From assembly GCA_003427395.1 (NCBI GenBank), contig BFEA01000042.1, positions 2,276,062-2,301,395 of the forward strand: a DNA stretch of 25,334 bases, read 5' to 3'. The notes below the pieces were generated by a model that worked only from the letters and a program-made list of their open reading frames with translations, did not search any database and had not been told where the DNA came from. Shown one piece after another: positions 8,986-17,273 of the stretch (positions are counted from its first letter, which is position 1; every line of letters begins with the position of its first letter). A program made the position numbers and the translations under genes. The stretch comes from Chara braunii (Eukaryota > Streptophyta > Charophyceae > Charales > Characeae).

Positions 8986-9876
8986 ATGCCTCTAAGGATG
9001 GTTGGGGAAGTAAGGAGCTTCCTAGGGGTCTGCAGCTTCTGGCGGATCTCCATTCCCGGATTTGCCAGGATAGTCGAACCCCTTAGAGAAATGGTGCGAC
9101 AAGTAGCTAGCTTAGAGTGGTCTGATCAAAGAGAGATGGCTACGCGGACGCTTCAAGATAAATTAAGAGATGGCGGGGTCGTACTAGGAGTAGCCTACTT
9201 CGACGATGAAAGGGAGAGCCCCATCATCATTGAAGCCGACGGCGGACCGATAGCATTAGGAGGAGTGCTTGTGCAGCGAGATGAGAATGGTAAAGAAAGA
9301 CCACTTAGGTTTGAGAGTCGTACTCTTAATTCGGTTGAGAGAGACTATATTCAGTTCAGGAAGGAGCTTCTGGCAATCCTGCACTGTCTCAGGGTGTTTA
9401 GGCACTATATTGTGGGACGGAGATTCATCTTAAGAACGGATTCTACGGCAGCAATTGGGGCTGTTAAGAGACATCAGCAAGTAGATGCTACGGTCAGTAG
9501 GTGGATAACTCATATATGGACGTATGATTTTATATTAGAAAAGGTACCTACTGGTAAGAATCGAGCTGATGGGCTAAGCCGAGTGGAATGGGGATCGATA
9601 GATGATGAATCTCTTGAAGAGGCACCTTTCGTTGACAAATTCCTTATGGGGAACGATGATGAAGGGTTACCTCCTGCTCCCAATTGTTATACGGCCTCAA
9701 CCATGGCCACCAGTAGAGAAGACTGCTGGGGTAAAAAGGAAAATCCCTACCTCCACTACCTTTTGATTCAAGAGGATGAGGAAGAAGGGTGGTATGGGAT
9801 AGTAGAACAGGCCGTTGTTGCAGCTCATGAGCTGGCTGAGAGTTCAACAAAGGCTGAGCGTCGATATAGACGATGA
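8986..9876 (+). pseudogene. RT thumb region and RNase H domain
   Basis: This continues the RT frame after the TGA at 8980 (MPLRMVGEVRSFLGVCSFWR). The four RNase H acidic residues are visible: Asp in EADGG (9238), Glu in KELLAI (9364), Asp in RTDST (9439) and Asp in NRADGLSR (9568). The domain degrades the RNA strand of the RNA/DNA hybrid. From about 9600 an acidic linker leads toward integrase, and the frame is lost by a shift around 9840-9876. This is the longest uninterrupted part of pol (296 codons). Confidence 0.88.
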
Positions 9877-11152
9877 ATCAGAAGACTTAGAGCAGAGTAA
9901 GGATGATGAGACAATGTTTAGAAAGGAGGAATATGATGGAGAGTATAAGAGGATCGGTACGGTGATGAGTAGTAATCACCTGAACGAGTTCTACAATGAG
10001 AGAACAAAGAGGACCTTTAGACTACGTAGGGGTCACCTCTTTGTGGATGCTAAAGAGGGACTACCGCCACTGAGAGTTGTGTGTGGTAGGGAGAGGCAAC
10101 TAGAGGTGATCGCTGCACTGCATGAAGGTCTAGCAGGGGGTCATAGGGGTGTTGATGCTACATACTATAAAGTATCTCGACTATATCACTGGGATGGTCA
10201 GAGGGATATGGTAATGAGATATTGTAAGTCATGTGAAGCCTGTTAGAAAAGATCATTCATGAGACTGATTGAACCCCTACATCCCACTGTACTTGTTGAG
10301 CCTGGTAGTACTGTTCACCTTAATCTAATTACTATGCCACCTGGTAAGGATGAAATGAAATATATACTAAATATGAGAGATAATATGTCTGGTTATGTTG
10401 AAGCAAAAACCATCTGTAAGAAAACAGCAAAGACAGTGGCAGATTGGATCGAGGAAATCTACCTAAGGTACCCTTTCATATGTGAGTTTGTGTCTGATCA
10501 CGGATCAGAATTCAAGAACGAGATGGTCAGAAAGCTCACGCTCTGACTTGGAGTCAGAGTCAGATTTGTGACACCATATCATCCTCAGGCAAATGCACCA
10601 GTGGAAAGAGGTCACAGGACTCTAAAGAATGCTATATCAAAACGGTGTCAAGGTAACTCCAGGAACTTATCATCTTTCTTGAGGGCGGCTGTCTATGCTG
10701 ACAATGTGACTGTCAAACGGACTACAGGATATGCATCTGTTACACTCTGGTACGACCGGTATGCTACTTCTCCCATTGAGAACATGGTTGAGACCTGGAC
10801 TCATGAGGCACTGAGAGAGTCTTACTCCACAAGGGAGTTACTGAGACTGAGGATCAGGCAGATCAAGGAAGTGGACGAGGCCATAATTGAGGCTACAAAG
10901 AGGATGTCAGACAGCAAGTTATCTGACCAGACACGGTGGAACAGCAAGAGGTACATCAGGAAGGAACGACTTCAGGTCGGGGATATTGCACTTCTGCATG
11001 ATACATCTCTCGAGACGCAGTGGACTAAGAGATGGGAGGCCAGGTGGATGCGACCTTTCAGGATCATCAGAGAGGTTGAGGGCAAGGCCTATGAGTTAGC
11101 AGAGATGGATGGTACGAGATCCCATGGTATGGTATCCGGCTCCCGGCTCTGA
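9815..11152 (+). pseudogene. Integrase, first catalytic Asp lost
   Basis: One frame has stops at 10244 (TAG, probably CAG Gln) and 10544 (TGA, probably CGA Arg), and ends at 11150. The zinc-binding HHCC domain has His at 10121 and 10142 and CKSC at 10223-10234. In the catalytic core the first Asp codon reads AAT (Asn, HLNL, 10322). The second Asp is at 10496 (SDHGSEF) and the Glu at 10604 (VERGH), a spacing of D-x35-E as in retroviral integrases. The C-terminal region contains RWMRPFRI, close to the GPF/Y motif but with Arg for Gly. No chromodomain is seen. Confidence 0.85.
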
Positions 11153-11289
11153 AAATTCATACTTAGAGATGCAAATCTGATTTCGAGTTCGGGCAGAGTG
11201 ATGAGGCGAGGCCCGGGAGCCGTCTAACATCAGCCTAGACATGCTGAGACGCGGTCAGTGTGCCCTCAACATTTGTTGGGACGTGGTGA

Positions 11290-11690
11290 GAGTGTCGCCA
11301 ACTTCAGAGGATTATGAGCTGGGATGTGGACAGTGTTGCCGCCAGCTACAGATGATGATGATTATTGGCTGGGATGTGGCCAGTGAGCCGCCAGCTATCG
11401 ATGANATGATGATGATTATTGGCTGGGATGTGGCCAGTGAGCCGCCAGCTATCGATGATTATGAGCTGGGATGTGGACAGTGTTGCCGCCAGCTACAGAT
11501 AATAATGATTATTTGCTGGGACGTAGCTAGTGAGCTGCCAACTATCGATGATGATTATGAGTTGGGACGTGGCCAGTGAGCCGCCAACTATCGATGATGA
11601 TTATGAGTTGGGACGTGGCCAGTGAGCCGCCAACTATCGATGATGATTTTGTACTGGGACGTGGCCCGTGTGCCGCCAGCAGCAGCCGAC
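11290..11690. repeat. 46-bp tandem repeat array after pol
   Basis: Seven to eight units are built on GGGACGTGGCCAGTGAGCCG followed by CCAACTATCGATGATGATTATGAG. Two neighbouring units near 11550-11640 are nearly identical; earlier ones diverge and carry GGACAGTGTTGCCGCCAG instead. An open frame crosses the array (11241-11579), but the repeats change frame within it, so I read it as non-coding. Arrays between pol and the 3' LTR are common in plant gypsy elements. Confidence 0.8.
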
Positions 11691-12035
11691 AGTCGACTGC
11701 TATGATTATGGTATGATTTCGGATGCCGAAGCTGGATACGAGCAGCTTATGATGGTTCGGCTCAATGGTGGACCCATGTGTCTGTCGGGCCCAGATTGGC
11801 CGCAGTTTTGTCTGAATGTAAGTTAAAATTTTAAATTTCAGTTCATTGCATTGTATCTGGCTTGTCACATGTCAGTCCTTGGATATGCCAGAGGGATTGG
11901 GAGACAGTTCTTGGGATTTCAGTTTTTTGCCTCTTATTGTATTTTATTAGTCTGCATGGCATTGTAAAATGGATGGCTGTGGGATAATGTGAAAATTTGT
12001 TTTCTTCCTCTCATAAGTCAGCGCTCAATTGATGG
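11691..12035. other. Non-coding stretch downstream of the retroelement
   Basis: AT-rich and T-rich sequence with no supported ORF. It should hold the polypurine tract and 3' LTR start if the element were complete, but neither a TGTCATGATT-like start nor a clear polypurine tract is visible. Confidence 0.4.
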
Positions 12036-12072
12036 GGCAATCTCCTAGTACGATAGCGTAAGGAGGATTGCC
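12036..12072. other. Inverted repeat (hairpin)
   Basis: GGCAATCTCCT pairs with AGGAGGATTGCC with one bulged G and a 14-nt loop. It is the first of several strong hairpins between here and 12805. Confidence 0.6.
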
Positions 12073-12255
12073 TAGCATCATCTAATACAAGTTGATTCGT
12101 TATTCCTGAAAGAGGGTGGTGCTTAACCTAGTGAAGTGTTCCAGTGGCAATGGACTCAACATCATCGGATGGGGATCCTCTCCAGATGGGCCTTCGCGGT
12201 TAGATACTGCCGAGCTCTAAAGGGATAGGTAGTCAATCATGTGTTATAGTCGATA

Positions 12256-12296
12256 AAGTGATCTGTCCGATCCTGTGGTCGGGGCGAAGATCACTT
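12256..12296. other. Two-stage hairpin
   Basis: The outer stem AAGTGATCT/AGATCACTT has 9 perfect pairs, and the inner stem CCGATC/GGTCGG has one wobble. It is compatible with a structured RNA, but no known family is recognised. Confidence 0.6.
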
Positions 12297-12782
12297 AGCA
12301 TCGCAGCGGTTTGGAGCTTGCTGCATTCTTCTTGATGGAAGGAGTGTTCCCATTGCAGCCGCCGGGTTCTCGCAACGGTTCACTGGCGAGAAACTAACCA
12401 CAGTGGCATCCCCTGCGGTGTAAGCACTAATGTCCTTCATGAAGAGGCAGAGAGTTTCAACTGCGCCTCTTGAGCAAGAGATGACTCCCTGAAGTAGGTT
12501 CTCACAGATCCAGAGGCTAGCTGGGTTGACGGGGCGTCCGAGCCATAGCGGCTGATAGCCTTGAACCCTCAGGTAGTTAGTCGTTCCCGGGTCACCGCGT
12601 GGTGACCTGGTCCACCTGCTGGAAAGGAAGGAGGCATCCTGAGCCTCTCCCAGTCTAAATCCGACAATTGGCTGATCAAGGTGGTAGACTCCTNCTATCA
12701 CTATGATCGAGGTGTCTCTAGGGAGCCGTGTCTCGAGGGGCATTCCCTTGGCATCGGGCCAAGCCAGGTATCCACTGCCCAA
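12291..12782 (-). CDS. Unassigned ORF, 163 codons
   Basis: The frame opens MGSGYLAWPDAKGMPLETRL and has one ambiguous codon. Composition is mixed and protein-like, with PVNPASLWICENLLQGVISC in the middle. No motif is recognised, and no TATA box or splice pattern supports it. The DNA also contains several perfect hairpins, so it may instead be a non-coding structured region that happens to be open. Confidence 0.2.
   Translation of the reverse strand: MGSGYLAWPDAKGMPLETRLPRDTSIIVIXGVYHLDQPIVGFRLGEAQDASFLSSRWTRSPRGDPGTTNYLRVQGYQPLWLGRPVNPASLWICENLLQGVISCSRGAVETLCLFMKDISAYTAGDATVVSFSPVNRCENPAAAMGTLLPSRRMQQAPNRCDAK
12367..12392. other. Hairpin
   Basis: TTCTCGC/GCGAGAA forms a 7-bp stem with a 12-nt loop. 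It lies inside the minus-strand ORF 12291-12782. Confidence 0.45.
12590..12607. other. Hairpin
   Basis: GGTCACCGCGTGGTGACC is a perfect 7-bp stem with a GCGT loop. A further palindrome, GGCCATTATGGCC, lies at 12793-12805. Confidence 0.55.
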
Positions 12783-13202
12783 CTGGCAACAGGGCCATTA
12801 TGGCCTCCTAGCCCACTGTTGCAACGCTTAATTGTGGACTCGCTTTGACTCACCAGTCGGGTCTGGTCGTGTGTTGGCTGGCTCCCCGCACAGTTACATA
12901 GAGCCGGACGTTAGTCAAAAAGTCAAGCGAGTAGACAAATGCTCTGATGTCGACTAATGAGCTTCTGATCCATGGGTCTGAACTCATCGGAGTGAGGGCT
13001 TTATGAAGGGGTGTGCGGCTCCCCGTGAGCTGTTCTAAGCAAGGGCTCAGAGGGTGGTCGGACCGCCATGACTGGGAATCAAGACTGACTTTGCTCTGCT
13101 TGTCGGGTTGGGTCAGCGGAGGAGCCCGCCAGGGCGAGCAGGGGCACTCTTGGAAGGCCGAAAGGTAAGACTCTGAGAGTGAGTGAGGAAGGGGTGTTGG
13201 CA

Positions 13203-13267
13203 AGGGTCTTTAGGGGAGACCCTTTTCTCGTNTTTTTTTTTTGCATGACATGATCTCTGTTTTGTAG
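13203..13267 (+). other. Hairpin plus poly-T, splice-acceptor-like tract
   Basis: AGGGTCT/AGACCCT (13203-13223) forms a 7-bp hairpin. It is followed by a T-run interrupted by one n, and then TGTTTTGTAG ending at 13267. The pyrimidine tract plus AG resembles a plant 3' splice site. The hairpin with a T-run could also be read as a Pol III-type stop. Confidence 0.35.
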
Positions 13268-13427
13268 GTACCCTACAGCCAGCCAGATGAAGACAACGGG
13301 GTTTGGTATGACCCGACAGTAAGCGGCACAGAGCCAGCAGACAAAGAGAAAGGGGTTTGGTATGTTTCCCCCTTATGAGGCGGCCTTTGGTCAAGATGAC
13401 CCGGATGATCCTGAGTTTGATGATTAG
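13268..13427 (+). pseudogene. Possible short terminal exon
   Basis: After the acceptor-like AG, one frame runs to TGA at 13376 and contains two related pieces, NGVWYDP and KGVWYVSP. A second frame from ATG 13362 reads MFPPYEAAFGQDDPDDPEFD and stops at 13425. The acidic end looks like a real C-terminus. Which frame is genuine, if either, cannot be decided without transcripts. Confidence 0.2.
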
Positions 13428-13851
13428 TCTCATATCCACCCGTGGCTGGACTGTAACTGAGATGATGATGAGGATTATATTGTGCTGATGAGATGGACTG
13501 ATCCGATGAGGTTGAGATGAGCAGGCGAGGACTTAGACTTTGACTGCTAGGCCAGACCTCATGATAGGGTTTGGTCTAGGACTGGGTCTGATTGTGATGA
13601 TGCACGAGGTCAAACCTAATGAGAGGTTTGACCTAAGATTGAGACTGATTTAGTAGTGCAAGAAAGCGGGATTGGTAGTATGATTGGGCTGCATGAGCGG
13701 TCATGATATTTGCGTACGGTGACTGCACCACGCAAGCTTGATAAGACTAATCCTTCTTTGATTTTGATGGTGGCTTGGACCAGAGATCCATGCCTTATTG
13801 GGCAAGCACTCGAGCCCTAGCGGGCGAGCACTTTGATGATTGAGATATGTT
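13428..13851. repeat. Non-coding stretch with duplicated hairpin (58-bp period)
   Basis: No ORF is supported. A perfect 11-bp inverted repeat, AGGTCAAACCT/AGGTTTGACCT with a 6-nt loop, lies at 13607-13634. A diverged copy of the same block starts 58 bp upstream (13554, AGACCTCATGATAGGGTTTG). The two copies share the tail ending in CTGATT. Confidence 0.5.
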
Positions 13852-14358
13852 TTATATGATGCCTCTATATATCAGATAGCATACGAGGCCGCACAGTTCA
13901 ACCTGGCATATAAAGAATAGCGCAAGTATGAGGCACGAGCGATGGTTGGGCGGCGCAACCTGACGAGCGACGGGCGGATCTGGTACATGTGGCAACGGCG
14001 GAGGCGCAGGGCGAGGCGGCTCTGGCAGGACGGTGAGTTGGCGAGGGTGAGGCTGATCAGAAGAAGAAGAAGGACGATATGGCGAAGGATAAGATCGAGA
14101 AGGCGGTTCGAAGCATGAAGGCGGACCGCCGTAGCGCTGCTCGTATTTGTATGAATAGTACATCATTGACCTCGGCGATGTTGTGCGCTCGCGCTGGTCC
14201 TCTTGGCGATGGCGCAAGCTCGTTCCTTCCCATCTGTCCTCCTCCTCCTCTTCTGGTCTCTCCTCCTCGTATGTCAGGTCGATTGGTCGATCTGGCGCGT
14301 TCCCCTGTCGGTTTCCTCTCCCACGTCCAGCGCCCGAGCCTCGTGTCTTTGGCGCCAT
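13852..14358 (-). CDS. Hypothetical protein, Arg/Gly- and Pro-rich N-terminal region
   Basis: The start ATG at 14358 lies in GCCATGGCG, an optimal eukaryotic context. The protein begins MAPKTRGSGAGRGRG (basic, RGG-like). Then comes RPIDLTYEEE leading into an acidic run, a pattern that fits a SUMO-interacting motif (inference). A Ser/Pro/Tyr-rich segment follows, then a proline-rich one. The last ~35 residues (from SCLILALFF) change character to hydrophobic and probably come from intron or 3' sequence. A TATA box on the same strand lies ~165 bp upstream. It could be the first exon of a host gene or the start of a transposon gag. Confidence 0.45.
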   Translation of the reverse strand: MAPKTRGSGAGRGRGNRQGNAPDRPIDLTYEEERPEEEEEDRWEGTSLRHRQEDQRERTTSPRSMMYYSYKYEQRYGGPPSCFEPPSRSYPSPYRPSSSSDQPHPRQLTVLPEPPRPAPPPLPHVPDPPVARQVAPPNHRSCLILALFFICQVELCGLVCYLIYRGII

Positions 14359-14517
14359 GGCGAAGGCTCATTAGCTGCGCGACGATAAGCAATAGCGCGG
14401 CAAGAGCGCAAGCAAGTTGAGAGCGATGAAAGCAGTGACAGTCGCGAGAGCGTAATAGCGCAACACACTTAACGATGTGAATTCTAGTGAGAATGATGAA
14501 AGTAAGTAAGCTATTAT

Positions 14518-14527
14518 CCCTTTATAG
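14518..14527 (-). promoter_or_regulatory. TATA box upstream of the minus-strand ORF
   Basis: Reading leftward the sequence is CCACTATAAAGGG, about 165 bp before the ATG at 14358. That spacing would leave a 5' untranslated region of roughly 130 nt. The motif resembles the CACTATAAAAG promoter motif inside the neighbouring inverted-repeat arms. Confidence 0.4.
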
Positions 14528-14989
14528 TGGAGGAATCATGGCAAGGACGCCAGGAATGGGGTTTGGTATGGTTGTCGGACAGCGGCGCGCCGCGTCAACG
14601 TATAGTTGACTCGTCGTGGCCAGCCTCCACGCCATAAGACTGCATATGGTCACGATGAGCAGAATGTTGACACGTTGGTTTGACCCTTGGGTCGAGTCAG
14701 CAGACAAGACTGCGCGACGGTCCAGCCCGATGGAGATCGAATCATGGCTTTTGGGTTGAACCACCGCGTCTGCGAGGGCCAGATTAGTAGGGTCCGTTCC
14801 AAATGGTACTAAAAACGGACCAAGGGTTAATGAGAAAAATAGAATTGACCACTTAGGACCGGACTCACCGTGTCGGGGAGAGTACGACCCGAAATGGTCA
14901 AGGGGGAATACGGGATTGGGCCCCTTATTAGCGATAAGAGGGGTGTTTTGCTTTCGAGGGCAAGGCCGACCCTTAGTATTCCAAAGTCA

Positions 14990-15350
14990 GGCCACTTGTA
15001 TAGCACAGGCCCGCGCTATTTTTATCCCAAGCCCCGTGCTAATTTTAGCGCAGCCCCGCGCTAATTTTAGCACAGGCCCGCGCTATATTCAGCGCAGGCC
15101 CGTGCTATTTATAACTCGGGACTGACTTTTCGTGTCCCAAAGTCGGAACNCTGACTTTTCGTGTCCCAAAGTCGGAACTGTCCCGGTCCCTTTGCTAATT
15201 TTAGCGCAGTCCCGCGCTAATTTTAGCACAGGCCCGCGCTATATTTAGCGCAGGCCCGTGCTATTTTTAACATGGGACTTACTGTTCGTGTCCCAAAGTC
15301 GGGACTGTCCCAGTCCCGTGCTAATTTTAGCACAGGACTGTACTATTTTT
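14990..15350. repeat. 22-bp hairpin array, left arm
   Basis: Units of the type CCCGCGCTAATTTTAGCACAGG repeat with 22-bp spacing. Many are perfect palindromes, for example GCGCTATATTTAGCGC (15236-15251) and GTGCTAATTTTAGCAC (15318-15333). A duplicated CTGACTTTTCGTGTCCCAAA block interrupts the array near 15121-15180. Confidence 0.8.
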
Positions 15351-15395
15351 AGCCCAAGGACTGCTGCACCTTGCCCGATCACCTGGCCTCTTCAC

Positions 15396-15403
15396 TATAA
15401 AAG
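15396..15403 (+). promoter_or_regulatory. TATA box, left arm, pointing inward
   Basis: TATAAAAG lies in CACTATAAAAGAGAGG. Transcription would start near 15430 and run rightward through the satellite arrays toward the spacer. Confidence 0.5.
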
Positions 15404-15635
15404 AGAGGCCGAGCTACTTGAGAAGGGACGAGAAGCTCTCACTAGTGGGAATGCGGAAGCGCTAGTGAAATGGTGAACATGGGACTGTCGTGCTGGAGCT
15501 AGTAGGAGAAAGAGAAGGCCCAAGGCAAGCAAGAGAGAGGTAAAGGGATAAGGCAGCTGGGGGGAGTAAGGTGGTCCTGATTCCCACTAGGGCCATAGTC
15601 CCTCTCCCTTACCTCCCCTCCTATCTCTCCCTCCC

Positions 15636-15660
15636 TCTGCCTCTCTCTCTCTCTCTCTCT
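15636..15660. repeat. CT microsatellite, left arm
   Basis: About a dozen CT units are followed by a T-run. The mirror position in the right arm (19760-19870) has a much longer GA tract. Confidence 0.9.
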
Positions 15661-15779
15661 TTTTTCCTCCCCTTACCCGCTCCTGTCATTTCCCTTAGTC
15701 AGGCGTGCTGCTCATGAAAAGACCCCAATTTTTAATTTAATTTTATTTTATTTGTGATAGCACCCTTGCATCTCCAGTG

Positions 15780-16310
15780 TGCGCCATTGCAGCACAAGGG
15801 TCGCCAATGTGTCTGAGCGCAACGCGCTAGTAGATCGAGAATCGCCTATGTGTCTGAGCGCACCGCACTAGCAGATTGAGAATCGCCTATGTGTCTGAGC
15901 GCACCACGCTAGCAGATCGAGAATCGCCTATGGATCTAAGTGCATCGCGCTAGCAGATCGAGAATCGCTCGTGTGTCTGAGCGCACCACGCTAGCAGATC
16001 GAGAATCGCCTGTGTGTCTGAGCACACTGTGCTAGTAAATCGAAGATTGCCTATGCAACTGAGCCCAATGCACTGGAGAACCGAAAGTCGCCTGTGTAAT
16101 TGAGCGCTCTGCGCTAGAGAGTCGAAAGATCGCTTGTATGCCTGAGCGCACCGCGCCAGAGAACTGAAGATTGCCTGTATACCCGAGCGCACTGCGCCAG
16201 AGAACTAAAGATTGCCTGTATACCCGAGCGCACCGCACCAGAGAATTGAAGATCGCCTGTATGCCTGAGCCCATCGCGCCAGAGAACCAGAGGGTCGCTG
16301 TTTGTGTAAG
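15780..16310. repeat. 41-bp satellite array 1, left arm
   Basis: About 13 units of the type GAATCGCCTATGTGTCTGAG plus CGCACCGCGCTAGCAGATCGA repeat with a 41-bp period. The core AGCGCACCGCGCT can form a 5-bp stem with a 3-nt loop. Several unit variants occur (CTAGCAGAT versus CCAGAGAAC). Confidence 0.85.
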
Positions 16311-17040
16311 CAAGCCGATTAACTGCACTCAGATTGATTATTGTCGTCGATTTAATGTGCCAACGCGCACTCAGATTGAGTATCATTACGAGTTACTGTG
16401 CCAGGAGGCACCCAGCTTGAGTATCATTGCGATTTACTGTGCCAGCAGGCACTCAGATTGAGTATCATCACGAGCTATTGTGCCAGCAAGCATTCAGATT
16501 GAGTATTGTCGCTGATTTAATGTGCCAGCAGGCACTCATATTGAGTATTGTCGCTGATTTAATGCGCCAACAGGCACTCAGATTGAGTATCATCACGAGC
16601 TATTGTGCCAACAGGCACTCAGATTGAGTATTGTGACCGATTTAATGTGCCAGCAGGCACTCAGATAAAATATCATTGTTGAGTTATTGTGCCAGCAGGC
16701 ACTCAGATTGAACACTGTTGCCGAGTTAGTGTGCCAGCAGGCACCCAGTTTGAGTATCATTGCGATTTACTGTGCCAGCAGGTACTCAGATTGAGTATCA
16801 TTTCGATTTATTGTGCCAGCGGGTGCTCAGATTGAGTATCATTGCCGAGTTATTGTGCCAGCAGGCATCCAGATTGAGAACTATTGTGCCAGCGGGCACT
16901 CAGATTGAGCATCATTGCCAAGTTATTGTGCCAGCAGACACCCAGATTGAGATTTATTGGCAACAGGCTCTCAGATTGAGTATCTTCGCCAATTTACTGT
17001 GCCAACGGGCACCCAGATTGAGTACACTGATTTTGGTTTG
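16310..17040. repeat. 41-bp satellite array 2, left arm
   Basis: About 17 units are built on GTGCCAGCAGGCACTCAGAT plus TGAGTATCATTGCGAGTTATT, with a 41-bp period and some shortened units. GTGCC/GGCAC forms a hairpin with an AGCA loop in most units (for example 16439-16452). Open frames crossing the array are repeat artefacts. Confidence 0.88.
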
Positions 17041-17273
17041 CCAAGGGACATTTAGATCGAGTACACTGATTTTGCGACTGTGCGCACTCAAACTTGAGTG
17101 CGACACTGCGCCTATTTTGAGAAAGCCAATGATGCATATGCGACTGTGCGCACTCCGATTTGACTGCGACACTGCACTTATTATCTGAGGAACCCGTTTT
17201 AAATACCTTAAGTATACGCGACTGTGCGCACTCAGATTTGAATGCAACACTGCGCTCTTTATCTGAGAAACCC
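17040..17273. repeat. Longer-period satellite array 3, left arm
   Basis: Three units share CGACTGTGCGCACTC and CTGAGAAACCC-like blocks, with periods of roughly 65-80 bp. The first unit holds CGCACTCAAACTTGAGTGCG, an 8-bp stem with a 4-nt loop. Confidence 0.75.

Larger units (their letters stand above)
522..11690 (+). mobile_element. Decayed Ty3/gypsy LTR retrotransposon with extra ORFs upstream of gag
   Basis: The order is LTR (522-2695), tRNA-Asp PBS (2700), leader, five-copy unknown domain (2957-5610), gag with a zinc knuckle, protease, RT (YIDD), RNase H and integrase (to 11152). RT before integrase is the Ty3/gypsy order. The right limit is uncertain: I placed it after the 46-bp array because no second copy of 522-2695 was found. 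Extra ORFs between PBS and gag are known in plant Tat/Ogre-type elements, but I could not assign a lineage. Every domain carries stops or frameshifts, so the copy is not autonomous. Confidence 0.85.
14573..17273 (+). repeat. Left arm of the inverted repeat
   Basis: From the outside inward it contains: the palindrome GCGGCGCGCCGC (14582-14593), a non-repetitive block with the hairpin GGTCCGTT/AACGGACC (14791-14821), a 22-bp array, a TATA box, a CT microsatellite, two 41-bp arrays, and a longer-period array ending in GAGAAACCC at 17273. Confidence 0.85.

Noticed and set aside
11241-11579. Cys-rich repeat protein from the 46-bp array
   Set aside because: The period is not a multiple of three, so consecutive units are read in different frames; it is an artefact of low stop density.
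11818-11850. Very small intron (GTAAGT...TTTCAG) after pol
   Set aside because: The interval is under 30 bp, too short for a spliceosomal intron.
12036-12805. Organellar or nuclear rRNA fragment (CTAGTACGATAG resembles part of a large-subunit loop)
   Set aside because: The match is short and surrounding sequence does not fit conserved rRNA blocks.
16032-16627. Open frames on both strands across the 41-bp arrays (for example 16032-16328 and 16427-16627)
   Set aside because: They exist because 41-bp units rarely contain stops in some frames; frame changes with each unit and the repeat amino-acid pattern follows the DNA period.
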